Shown here in pieces: positions 9,609 to 18,135 of a stretch of 18,135 nucleotides of DNA (positions within the stretch are counted from its first letter, which is position 1; every line of letters starts with the position of its first letter). Below the pieces are notes generated by a model. It was given only the letters and a program-made list of their open reading frames with translations, did no database searches and had not been told where the DNA came from. Position numbers and translations under genes: made by a program. The stretch spans positions 4,283 to 22,417 of the forward strand of contig NWUY0300102278.1 of NCBI GenBank assembly GCA_004151065.3. Direction: 5' to 3'. Source of the stretch: Larix sibirica (taxonomy: Eukaryota > Streptophyta > Pinopsida > Pinales > Pinaceae).

Positions 9609-9944
9609 GACGGCAATATATTTCCATTCCACTTAGTATGATTGAGCCACCAGCTGAATCACAAATATCTGTGTAATCATTCTATTGTCCTTTCTCATGT
9701 AGTACATCTGTAGTTTCCAAACAAACATTTGATGAATGGATAACAGTTGATAACATAAAAATATGATGTTTGAGGAATCCCATTTGGGACATTTATAATA
9801 AAGGAGCCTCAAATTACCTCATTTTGAACTGTCTTTGCACCAACCCAAAGCAAATGGGCTAAGCTATTTTTAAATTTTGCAAAACGTTAGGCTCGGTAAA
9901 TTGATCGATGAATAAAACATAGATCAATACAAATAGTGTTAACT
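9609..9944. other. No gene recognised
   Basis: AT-rich sequence upstream of the placed COX6B exons, probably inside the first intron. I searched its minus strand for a COX6B start exon and did not find one. Confidence 0.4.
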
Positions 9945-10110
9945 GGGTCTTGCTCAAGTGGTAGACGGGAAAAGTTATTCTCTTTACCTGAATTCAAATC
10001 ACTATTGTGACGTGTTCGCCATTCATGAGCCAATTGACGATCAGGGTTCTTTGTGAGATAATTGTTGATTGGGTCTGGCAAGGTAGAAACAATCTCATTC
10101 CCGCCTACTG
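9945..10110 (+). mobile_element. Possible tRNA-derived SINE
   Basis: A pol III box A-like stretch (ttgctcaagtggtagac, 9950-9966) is followed about 25 bases later by a box B-like gaattcaaatc (9990-10000), resembling TRGCnnAGTGG and GGTTCGAnTC. The spacing fits a tRNA or tRNA-derived SINE head. The sequence does not fold into a proper tRNA and lacks clear anticodon and acceptor stems, so a functional tRNA is unlikely. The 3' end and target-site duplications were not identified. Confidence 0.33.
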
Positions 10111-10139
10111 GAGGGTAGGAGCATAGCAACATGGGAAAA

Positions 10140-10806
10140 GAAACTTTTAATAAGAATAAATGGCATGTTTTGAATCTTTGATTCTTTCAGGAACAAGTGT
10201 ATTCATCTATGTTAGAAGTAATGACCATTTTACTATTAAGTGCAGATGTTAGTGTAGGTGTTACTAAATGCAATATGCAGGGCAGGGGGCTTGTGAAGGA
10301 CCCAGAAGTAGAAACACTGATAAATATGCCTGGGGCCTAGGGCATAATACTATAAAAGCATTAGCGATTTACAAAGGTCTGCAATAGTATTAACCATGGG
10401 CATTAAGACAATTAATATCTTTGATGAGTCAAAATTGATTGATGAGATGATAGAAGGGTCGCTTTAAGCCATCCAATGTCACCTGAATTGAAGTAATTAC
10501 CAGTGTTCCACCAAATTTCTGGGATACAGCAACATGGGACTGGGGAAACACATTGAGGGGACATGTGGAAGCACCCTCCAAATTCTAGGGAACCTCATAG
10601 AGGGCACTGGGGTCTCCAACTTAGGGGACCTTACCCAAGATACTAAAAAATTAAAATATATGAAAACTAAACATAAATCTTTGAAATCTTCTTGATAACA
10701 ATGCAGCAATGTGCCAATAACGTATATCAATATATGTAACATAATGAATCAGATTCATTAATGATACATGTAATAACCATGATTCCAAAATTCATAAGAC
10801 ATAGAT
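10140..10806. other. No gene recognised; repeat-like segment
   Basis: 10500-10640 is rich in ggggac/cccc-type motifs and resembles in style the GC-rich hairpin segment near 11145. A minus-strand frame of 81 codons across it (10497-10742) shows no domain. Confidence 0.35.
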
Positions 10807-11031
10807 CTAAATCTTAAGATAACGGTCTAAGATAATATCTATTATCAACTGACAAATGAGCATCGCTGCTCCAGGCAATGCCCCCCTAGTCTCTGCATCC
10901 AGCTGCTGCACAAAGGAATAAGGACCAACCATGGGAATGTTGCTATCTGAATCAGAATCATTTGCACTCTCAAGAATACTCAATGGCACACCAACTAACC
11001 TGAGTTGTGCTTCATCATGGCCCTCCTCCAC
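10807..11031 (-). other. Unrecognised 74-codon acidic ORF fragment
   Basis: Minus-strand frame beginning at a GTG (11031), EEGHDEAQLRLVGVPL, then a Ser/Asp run (SANDSDSDSN), PMVGPYSFVQQLDAETRG and a hydrophobic tail. The codon mix looks more coding-like than its surroundings, and a splice-acceptor-like gcacag precedes it. I do not recognise the family. It could be an exon piece of a lost gene, a retroelement fragment, or chance. Confidence 0.2.
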
Positions 11032-11144
11032 ACCTGTGCATTAGGTTTACATTCATTTTATTTTTTACTCTGATTTTTTGTCTTTTTTACCTCAAAATGG
11101 TGGACTTTGGTCAAAAGGGAGTGTGGGAGAGTCCATGTTTTTTA

Positions 11145-11201
11145 GGGGTACGTTCCCCACTGCATCCCCCCACAAAAAGGGGGCATGGGGAAATGTACCC
11201 C
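11145..11201. repeat. GC-rich imperfect inverted repeat (hairpin)
   Basis: The left arm starts ggggtacgttcccca (from 11145) and the right arm ends ggggaaatgtacccc (to 11201). With ccccc/ggggg inner parts they form a long stem with small bulges around a short A-rich loop. It stands out from the AT-rich background. No transposon ends were recognised. Confidence 0.6.
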
Positions 11202-11407
11202 TTGGTGTACCCACATCCCAGGAGCGCAAAGAGCATTCCCCCTACCCTCAGAAGCACATCCCTATATAACAATGGTAATTACCCAAATCAAGGGTCTAAT
11301 TAATAGAATTGATGATGTAACAATTAGTCGTGTAGACAATTCAATGAGGAAGCAGATTTAATCAAATCACCAAAGGGCGAGATAGATTGAAGAAGATTAA
11401 GGAGAAT

Positions 11408-11690
11408 GTCATTCAGATCTATTAAACCCCTCACATCCCATGGAATTGCAGTGCAGAAGCATTGTGAAGTTTGTGAGAAAGAGGAGTTCAAGTCCACTGG
11501 CAATCAGATCTATTAAACCCCTCACATTTCATGGAGTTGTAGTGCAGAAGCATTCTGAAGTTTGTAAGAAAGATGGGACTTCATGTCCCCTTACAATTGG
11601 ATCTATTAAACCCCTCACATTCCATGGAGTTGCAGTGCAGAAGCATTGTGAAGTTTGTAAGATAAATAGGAGTTTAGGTCCACTGCTATG
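11408..11690 (+). repeat. Three tandem copies of a 91-93 bp repeat with Cys motif
   Basis: Each copy carries atctattaaacccctcaca, catgga, tgcagaagcatt and gaagtttgt. Anchors (gatct) are at 11416, 11507 and 11600, giving periods of 91 and 93. Read on the plus strand each copy can encode SIKPLT, HG, VQKH and EVC (copy 1 and 3: KHCEVC). Copies 2 and 3 share one frame in an ORF at 11440-11712; the 91-bp spacing puts copy 1 in another frame. The peptide stays alike, which hints at an originally coding repeat. Confidence 0.85.
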
Positions 11691-11910
11691 CCTCCACAAG
11701 GAAAGCTGGTGAGCACAATCATCCTAGTGATATCAATGCCCTTCACAAGGACTTGAATGCAAAATGGGCAGTGTGAAAACCTACAAACTGATTTCATGCA
11801 CTACAAGAAGCGTTGCAAGAGATTCAAAACACCATCTAGTCATTCCAAGACTAGAAGGCAGTGAATGCAGCAGACAAACTGGCTGTGGCAGCAAAGTCGA
11901 TGACCTTGCA
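11691..11910 (+). pseudogene. Decayed coding sequence of unknown family
   Basis: One plus-strand frame just after the 91-bp repeats gives KAGEHNHPSDINALHKDLNA, KWAV, stop, then LQEALQEIQNTI, stop, and KAVNAADKLAVAAKS. The helical, coiled-coil-like composition across two or three stops suggests a dead gene or transposon ORF. The HNHP motif is seen in some transposase-related zinc modules, but that is not enough to name a family. Confidence 0.3.
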
Positions 11911-11949
11911 CAAGAAATCAGGAATATGATGCAGTGTTCCGATAGGTAG

Positions 11950-13030
11950 AACAAAACTGCAACTATTGAAATTACCAAAAAAATACAAATAGAAATAATG
12001 GGCCAAAAGCAAAGCAAAGAGTGGGGGCACCTACACACCCAAGGTTGGATTGCACCTACAAATATGGGTAATGGAGGAAGACATCTCCAATAAACACCAA
12101 TAACTAATTGATTGTATTGATAAAAATGATATGAGATACATGTGGTAAGGAAAAACCCTGCTTATAATAATGATGATGCAAAAACCATAACAAAACCCTA
12201 TGGCTTAAGTTACTAATAAAGTCATTACACACCCTCATTATATGAAAATGGACCTTTTACAAATAACATTTTTACAAAATAATGAGCATAGACACAAAAT
12301 ATCTCATGTACATAGAGTCGAGAGTAATTACTAAAGATGTTGTTTGGTACACAACAGGTGAAACATCGACCGTGCAACATTAATTATAAGATCTAGAAAC
12401 TAGAGTAGGTACACTCCACAGACAGGTGAAGAGGTTACAACTTACAACCTTAGGGAGTATGTTCTCCATGGAAGCTTGAAGGGCCAAGATGAAAAGGAGG
12501 CTACAAATGGACACGATGAAGTTCCTAAAACTCATATGAGTCAGGCAACAAAAGAACCCCTTGACACTTCAACCTAGTTCAAGCACTTGTGACTAAACAT
12601 TTTGTATTTTGGTTTTTTTTTGTTTTCTCATGTTGGTTTCAGACTTATGGGCTTTGGCCCTTCTATACCTAGTGGCAATATTTTCTTCTTTTGTCCCAAT
12701 TTTATAGCAACCAAATGAAGGATCTGGTACAAGCTCCTTTTTGGGTTGTAAGTCCAGTCTTTTTTTTGTAAACATTCTTGGCTTCGTTTAAACAAAAGCA
12801 TGAGTTTACTACAAAGTAATCTTCAGAATATGGAAAATCTAGGGTTGAAAATTTTAGAGTAGTTACCCTCTCTTTGATTTTGCATGTATGATCAGGGGGC
12901 TATTATTGTCAATCCGTAAGTTTACAGTAACAAAGGATGAATAATTTTCCTTCAATAACAGACTATCAAATCAAGCTGAGGAGGGTTTTTGGTTGGCTTG
13001 GCAATCCTTCTACATGATTAATCCATTATC
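11950..13030. other. No gene recognised
   Basis: Low-complexity AT-rich DNA with short ORFs on both strands (such as a Lys/Arg-rich 60-codon minus frame at 12593-12775) that show no domain. Parts resemble retroelement non-coding sequence, but no ends could be placed. Confidence 0.4.
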
Positions 13031-13051
13031 GATAGAGGCAGCGCCTCTATC
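13031..13051. repeat. Perfect 9-bp palindrome with 3-base loop
   Basis: gatagaggc, loop agc, gcctctatc. Outer bases add partial pairing (ttat on the left, aataa on the right). Just after it, aattcg-a-cgaatt (around 13060-13072) is a second palindrome. From 13039 the sequence (cagcgcctctatc, then AT-rich with ataattcg) resembles, from memory, the termini of plant pogo/mariner-like MITEs that begin CAGT...CCTCTAT. Confidence 0.55.
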
Positions 13052-13609
13052 CACAATAATTCGACGAATTTGAAAAATTAATTTAATCATTACACACACG
13101 ATAATTCCATAAATATATGAATAAAAACTGCTTAAATAATAAAAACTAGTTATTAGAGAGTTAATCAATGAAATTTATTTATTTAATTATAGAAGTGCAT
13201 TAATACATAATCTAAAATGCCAAAATACCCAAAACACTACTTAAGTTCGACAATATAGTTTATAGTGGTGAAATGACCAAATTATGCCATCAATTATGGT
13301 TCTAATTTTATGCTTGGAAGTGACATTTTCAGATTTTGTCGTTTTGTTCATTTGAACAATGCTATACCCTAACTGCATAGCCAATTATGCCCAAAAGATG
13401 GCCAACTACTCAATGCAGTGTCTACAAATATTGCATAAATAACCCATCAAACCACCATTGTCCACTCTTGGAAAAATATTTCAAAAATGGATTAATGACA
13501 TTTTTTGTTGTTTTACTTTTCCCTGGCCCCATTTGATCAAAGGCCTGCACAAAACTAAAATTTGGGATTTTTTATGTTTAATGTTTCTCATGGAAAGCTG
13601 GGCCCTTTA
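13052..13609. other. AT-rich, no gene recognised; possible MITE body
   Basis: 13060-13260 is very AT-rich with ttaatt and aattaa runs, as expected for a MITE interior, but the opposite terminus could not be found. The remainder shows no coding frame. Confidence 0.3.
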
Positions 13610-13780
13610 GGGCCTGTTACAACTCAGAATGTACTTCCTCAAAAAGCACATTTCTTCAGCATTGATGGTTCTTGCGTACTCTAGAATGAACTTGCACAAA
13701 AAGTTCATTTGTTCAAAATTGACGGTTCTTGGGTACTCTAGAAAGAACCTCCTCAAAATGTTCATCCGTTCAGCATTGAC
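13610..13780. repeat. Three tandem copies of a 57-bp repeat
   Basis: Copies at 13610-13666, 13667-13723 and 13724-13780, with anchor ggttctt at 13667 and 13724. Copies 2 and 3 differ at roughly ten positions. Because 57 is a multiple of three, both strands stay open: the minus frame gives a 19-residue repeat of the type VNxEQMNFLRKFILEYxRT, the plus frame one with YSRxNL. Flanking sequence is non-coding, so whether it was ever translated is unknown. Confidence 0.88.
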
Positions 13781-14659
13781 AATCAGGGATACATTATGGG
13801 ATGGACTAGTCAAAACGTCCATCATTTGACATCATGGTTTGTGGACACAGTCCGGGGTGATCTCTAACATTGCGAGTTCATCACTCGGCATCGACATTAA
13901 TGAGTGCTATCATACTTGGCACATGGTCATAGATCTTTGTTAGTCAGAGTTGAGGATTGAATGAAAGTTTATTGCAGGTAGTTCCAGAGCATACATTCAG
14001 AGCAACGGATTTCACACCCCCCAATACATGGTTGGATAGATTTACAGGCTTACAGGTTGACAACCTTTAGAGTTCAACAGGTTACACATGCTTGCATGTG
14101 ACACACAATATTTGATGCATGCACGGAAGGATGAGGGCCCCAAAAGGGTGCTTTCAGTTTTCCGAGACTTGTTTTTTGGGTAACTTTCTACCCTTTTAGA
14201 AACTCCATATTTTCATAATATAATCACATTTTTGGATACCTCTTATTGAGCACGGCAATGTCAGTAATGGTGAGGATCAGAGAAAATGTGCTTCTCTGCT
14301 TTTTCCTACATTTTGCTTTTCTTTAAATTTGCCATACTTTTTGTGGATACCCTTTATTGGTGCACAACATGGGTGCCGATTTTTTTCATGGTAATCGGAG
14401 AACATGCACTTTTTGCTTTTTGCTTTTTCTACAAATAGCAGGTGCCCTAAGTCCCCCTTCTAGCACTGAATAAAGGTTACACATTTCAAAAGATTCGGAG
14501 CACCTTGTTATTTTGTGATGCATTCCATTTTTAGCAGAGAGGAGATATGCTCCCTAACCCACCTCCAATAGGTGCATTTTCATGGGTCCTATCCTATGAG
14601 TGGACCTAGATGGTTGCCCTACCAGTGGACATGTGTCATCTTTCTCAAGCCCGTGAAGG
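13781..14659. other. No gene recognised
   Basis: Non-coding. 14220-14450 shows a weak internal duplication (ttttt-ggataccn-ttattg motifs, period about 110) and T-rich gcttttt runs. Small palindromes include acatgc-tt-gcatgt near 14090. Confidence 0.4.
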
Positions 14660-15185
14660 TGTGCATACTCACTAGAGGATACATGGAGAATGAGTGGCTT
14701 GTTGACACTTGGCATCTATCCTAAACTAGTGTGCCCCACTTGAGATGGAAACCTTAACTTGTATTACTTTCTAAAGCAAGATTTCTCCATGTTCACTTGC
14801 ATACCTAGAAAGCTTCTATGCTAAGAAAGTCAACTTTGTTGATTGCTCTCCCAATGCAGAAGTTTCTATGTCGGGAAAAGGGGATTTATTGGGACTCCAT
14901 TCGAATTCTTTAATTGGAAATTGTGCTTTCACTAGAGAGGATTCATGGAGCATGAGTGGTTTGTTGGCACTTGGCATTCATCCTAGACAAGTGCACCCCA
15001 CTTGAGATGAAATTTTGACTTGCAATGCTTTCTAAAGCAAGCTTTCTCCATGTGTTTACTTGCACCTAGAAAGATTTTATGCTAGGAAAGTCACCTTTGT
15101 TGACTTTTCTCTTGAAGCAAAAGCTTTCTATGTTTGGAAAGGGGCCTTTATTGGGACTTCACTTGGATTCTTTACTTGGGGATCC
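14660..15185. repeat. Tandem duplication, period about 270 bp
   Basis: Copies at about 14660-14929 and 14930-15185. Shared in order: actagag, acatggag/tcatggag, atgagtgg, tgttg-cacttggcat, ccccacttgagatg, ctttctaaagcaag, tttctccatg, cctagaaag, ggaaag or gaaagtca, and ttattgggact. The anchor actagag is at 14671 and 14941. Moderate divergence; no open coding frame. Confidence 0.9.
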
Positions 15186-15674
15186 CCATTTCTATCCTAG
15201 GCATGATCTTCCCCCTTTGTCTTATCTTCTCTAACTAGGGTGGCATTCCTTAAGAAGGCTTATAAGCCTCTTTTTGTGGTCTTTCTTCTCCATTATCAGC
15301 TAGAGAAGTGGTGCACCCTCGGTCAGATGATCCCTTTGACTTCTCCACCATACATGCAGCAGACTATTCCAAGCAGCTTTCAGTGATTTTGCAAGTGGTG
15401 ATATGACATGCTTTTCTCCTTTTCTATGTTCTCCAAAATTGGGCATGCATGCAGGATATCTTTAGCAGGAGAGGAGGAGCACCACCACTTGTGTCCTTCC
15501 AGGTAGCTTTCAATGGCTTTTAAGTGAATGGGGGTGTTTTCATCCTTTTATAAGATGTTGACTAAAGCAAAGCACACCGACTATTTCAGACACAATGTCA
15601 AGAGAAACAAATTGAATCTAAACTAAGCAAACAGCTTGGTTTATGTACGTTATAACTTGCAGTTGTTGTCCCAT
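15186..15674. other. No gene recognised
   Basis: Non-coding sequence after the 270-bp duplication, with no long frame, hairpin or recognised element. Confidence 0.4.
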
Positions 15675-15930
15675 AGTGTAAGGAGCCAAAGGTAGATAAA
15701 TCATATAAGACTTGGGGCAACTATCTAAATGAGGGCAATTTGGAGGATGGAGCATTTGTCGATAATGATGATCATGTTGAAATGCCAATCCCATCTATTT
15801 CCATGGTCACCCTAACCAAGACTCTAACAACAAGAGTTTGAGTACTAACTCTAACAACAAGAGTTTGAGCCCACAACCATGTTGGGCTCGTGGTCGTCAA
15901 GGTAGTGCCAAGACGGAAAAAAAGTAGATA
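15675..15930 (+). pseudogene. Short Asp/Asn-rich coding remnant with 27-bp duplication
   Basis: A plus-strand frame gives CKEPKVDKSYKTWGNYLN, EGNLEDGAFVDNDDHVE and MPIPSISMV, then stops near 15840. A second frame continues NSNNKSLS twice, then PQPCWARGRQGSAKTEKK and stop (about 15930). The NSNNKSLS repeat comes from a 27-bp direct duplication (actctaacaa at 15821 and 15848). The acidic stretch followed by a basic tail would suit the C-terminus of a transposase or host gene, but I do not recognise it. Confidence 0.25.
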
Positions 15931-16241
15931 GTAGATTGGAATAATTGTATCTTGTTTCACTTCTTTACTTGTCATATCAAAGTTTTAGTTTTCAAACAAC
16001 AATAATAATTTCTACTCAATGTGAAATACCTATTTTTGGAAACTAGGCACAAGGCCTATTTTGTAAACATAACTCTTTGGCTATGATGACCTACTTCATT
16101 TCATAAATTCAAAGTCTACTCTACTTCCTATTCTCTAGTTCTAGTTAAAATTATGTAAGTTTGTAACTACAAGATGGTTAATGTTATATATGTAGTACTA
16201 AATGGTCGATGCTCTAATGATTCATCTACATGATGACATTT
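15931..16241. other. No gene recognised
   Basis: AT-rich non-coding spacer ending at the point where LINE homology begins. Confidence 0.45.
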
Positions 16242-16256
16242 GGACCGGACGGCTAG

Positions 16257-17153
16257 ACCATTGAATTCTTCTTGGCACATTTCGAGGTCATTGATGTCGA
16301 TCTTCTCCAATTGGTGGAGGAATCACGCTCAAGGGGACACGTCCACCCACCTATGAATTCCACCTTCATTGCCTTAATCCCCAAATCAGATCTGCCGACC
16401 TCTTTCAACGACTTCAGGCCCATCTCACTTTGCAATATCACATACAAAGTGGTGGCAAAAATCATTGCCAAGAGGCTCAAAAAGATCCTCTCAAAATTCA
16501 TTTCTTTGGAACAATTCGGCTTTCTGGAAGGAAGACAGATACATGAGACCATCGGAGTTGCTCGGGAGTGCTTTCACTCAATAAAACAAAAGAAGTTAAA
16601 AGGGGCTGTCATAAAACTTGATCTCTCAAAGGCTTTCGATCAGGTAAGCTGGCTCTACCTCAGAATGCTGATGACTCATTTGGGTTTTGATTATTCTTTT
16701 ATAAAATGGGTCCTCTCTCCTCTGCTCTTCTTATTGGTAGTGGAAGGTTTAAGCATAGCCATTTTAGATGCAAAGCACAGGGGAACTCTAAAAGGTATTG
16801 GCATCTCGTCCTCAATGTTTCTCACTCACCTTCTGTTTGTTGACGATATTCTTCTCTTCTGCAATGGTTCCATGAGGGATGCCGATACACTGGTTGGTAT
16901 ACTGGACCTCTTTGGAAGGGCCACGGGTATAGAGATAAACATTCAAAAATCTACGTTATCCTTGTCAAATATGGATGAAAGGGAATCCCGTTACTATTCT
17001 ACCCACTTTCCATATGAGTCATCTAACCTAGATGTTGGACTAAAATATTTGGGATTCCTTTTAAATCCAAACAACTACAGGAAATCTGATTGGGATTGGT
17101 TGATCGCAAAATTGGAGAAACGCTTATCCACAAGTGGCTCTCCCGGGCGGTGA
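16257..17153 (+). pseudogene. LINE reverse transcriptase domain (broken)
   Basis: Reverse transcriptase copies the element's RNA at the target site (target-primed reverse transcription). The frame is open from after TAG 16254-16256 to 17153 and includes finger and palm motifs, with the LDLSKAFD aspartate and the FVDD pair present. About 35-40 residues expected between the KW of FIKWV and SPLLF, including the RQGCPLSP-type motif, are absent. The enzyme could not be active. Large minus-strand ORFs over this region are antisense shadows. Confidence 0.93.
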
Positions 17154-18135
17154 GACTCGTACTCATAAAATTTGTTCTAGAAGCAATCCCAATATATTGG
17201 ATGTCTCTAGCCTCGATTCCAAAGGGTATTTTAGAAAAAACTCGGAAAATCTGTTTTAGATTCCTATGGTCTGGAAAATCTGAAAAACAAGTCTCCCCTT
17301 GGATGAAGTGGCAGACTCTTGCAAAGCCAAAATCAAAAGGGGACTGGGGTCTCAAAAATATCCATCTTTTTGCAAAATCACTAGCTGCAAAAGCAGTTTG
17401 GAGACTCCTGACAACTGAAAATCTTTGGACAAAAGTGGTGACACAAAAATACATAGCGTCGGTCTCCATCTCAAACTGGGTCAAAAGTCCTGTACGTAAC
17501 TCTGTGGGTATCTCGGTGATTTGGAAAGCCATTCTCTCCTCTTTTCATGTCATCGAATCTGGGCTTGCTTGGAATGTGGGGGATGGCACTCAGGTTCGCA
17601 TTGGTTTAGACCCATGGCTGGACAGCCAAAACGTCACTCTCTACCTCAGCCCCTTCGTGCTTCGCTTCACTCCAGAGGGATTCATCATCTATCTCACATT
17701 GTCGATCCAGTCTCCACCACTATCATGCAGCAGGGTTGGAAAGACTCGGATCATCTTCATTTACCTGAACCATTTCAGGATACATGGAATGAATATCTTC
17801 TTGCCCTCAGATCCACACACGTCTGAATCTCCGAAAACCGGGACACTTTCATATGGTCCCCTTCTCCACTGGGTTTCTACACCCCGAATCTTGGATATAA
17901 ACTATTGGTTGGAGATATTGAGGATGGAGCAAAACTCTGGTGGTGGCACACGATTTGGAAATCAAAGTGTCCCTTAAAAACAAAGCTCTTCATGTGGTGC
18001 TCCTTGGCAAATAAAGTTTCGGTCTAGGAATATATGAAAAAATGGCACATCGAAGGGTCGGGGTGGTGCCCACTTTATAAACAGGACTTTGAAACTCTTC
18101 ATCACCTTTTTATCTCCTGCCCTTTTACTCTACAA
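17136..18135 (+). pseudogene. LINE ORF2 C-terminal region with zf-RVT domain (broken)
   Basis: After the shift near 17130 the frame reads HKWLSRAVRLVLIK, then PKSKGDWGLKNIHLFAKSL, then RIGLDPWL. It shifts again near 17630 into the frame carrying HSLPQPLRASLHSRGIHHL, GWKDSD, LWWWHTIWKSKCPLKTKLF and WCPLYKQDFETLHHLF. This is the zinc-binding reverse-transcriptase (zf-RVT) domain typical of plant LINEs. The usual second Cys of WCPLC is Tyr here. Two in-frame stops (17824 and 18025) interrupt the last frame. Confidence 0.88.

Larger units (their letters stand above)
16242..18135 (+). mobile_element. 5'-truncated, inactivated plant LINE (RT and zf-RVT regions)
   Basis: Non-LTR retrotransposon ORF2 running off the window end. 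It starts abruptly at GPDG (16242), inside the RT finger region, so endonuclease and ORF1 are missing. Seen in order: NSTFIALIPK, FNDFRPISLCN, EQFGFLEGRQI, KLDLSKAFDQVSW, SPLLFLLVVEGLS, THLLFVDDILLF (FVDD at 16836-16847), GLKYLGFLLN; then in another frame HKWLSRAVRLVLIK, EAIPIYWMSL and FRFLWSG; then in a third frame QQGWKDSD, PLKTKLFMWC and HLFISCPF (zf-RVT). Lesions: TAG at 16254, an in-frame deletion near 16710-16718 removing the RQG block, a frameshift near 17125-17135, another near 17627-17633, TGA at 17824, and TAG at 18025. The 3' end and poly(A) lie outside the window. Confidence 0.95.

Noticed and set aside
9945-10020. Functional tRNA gene
   Set aside because: Box-like motifs are present but no cloverleaf with acceptor and anticodon stems can be drawn.
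13031-13051. Helitron 3' hairpin
   Set aside because: No CTRR terminus within the expected distance on either side.
11408-13780. CRISPR-like array
   Set aside because: The repeats here are head-to-tail without unique spacers, and the window is clearly plant nuclear DNA.
16253-16552. Minus-strand ORF over the LINE
   Set aside because: Shadow of the RT frame; no domain of its own.
17023-17532. Minus-strand ORF of 169 codons
   Set aside because: Antisense to the LINE C-terminal frame, where the plus strand has clear homology.
17521-17826. Separate plus-strand gene of 101 codons
   Set aside because: Only its second half has meaning, as the LINE frame after the second frameshift; the first half is an out-of-frame reading of the same element.

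Overview
The window looks like nuclear DNA of a seed plant with a large, repeat-rich genome. The evidence is one split gene with plant-type introns (one of about 2.8 kb), a plant-specific Raf-like kinase relic, plant-type LTR and LINE retroelement remains, and long AT-rich stretches full of decayed repeats. A gymnosperm would fit the long intron and the amount of old repeat debris, but nothing here proves it. There are no bacterial operons, ribosome binding sites or CRISPR arrays.

The only gene that looks alive is on the minus strand, 4732-8693. It is the nuclear gene for cytochrome c oxidase subunit 6b (COX6B), a small twin-cysteine CHCH protein of mitochondrial complex IV, in the plant form with a long Glu-rich N-terminal extension. 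Four coding exons can be placed: 8448-8693, 7808-7899, 7583-7664 and 4732-4785. The reading frame is continuous across three junctions, and one of these probably uses a GC-AG intron. The exon carrying the start codon was not found and probably lies upstream (higher coordinates), in or beyond the repeat-filled stretch after 8694.

Region by region: 75-525 holds a minus-strand gag-like remnant with a zinc knuckle. 1207-about 2075 (+) is a broken Raf-like MAPKKK kinase with frameshifts, stops and intron relics. 2349-2543 is a clear minus-strand 182-bp LTR with an initiator-Met-type primer binding site, but no second LTR is visible. 2649-2942 is a 144-bp tandem duplication. 2943-4490 has no recognised gene. 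4490-8693 is COX6B, with repeat-like DNA in its long intron. 8791-9608 holds two successive tandem duplications (151 and 253 bp), followed by a SINE-like tRNA-derived segment near 9945. 10800-12000 holds an unrecognised acidic ORF, a GC-rich hairpin, a three-copy 91-93 bp repeat that can encode a Cys motif, and decayed coding sequence. 13031-13260 has a palindrome that may be a transposon terminus. 13610-13780 is a three-copy 57-bp repeat open on both strands. 14660-15185 is a 270-bp tandem duplication. 16242 to the window end is a 5'-truncated, mutated LINE (reverse transcriptase plus zf-RVT domain) on the plus strand.

The genes do not form a functional set: this is one housekeeping gene in a landscape of decayed repeats. 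The most unusual points are the probable GC donor in COX6B, the antisense kinase relic lying between a retroelement's primer binding site and a same-strand gag relic, and the short tandem repeats that stay open in coding frames.
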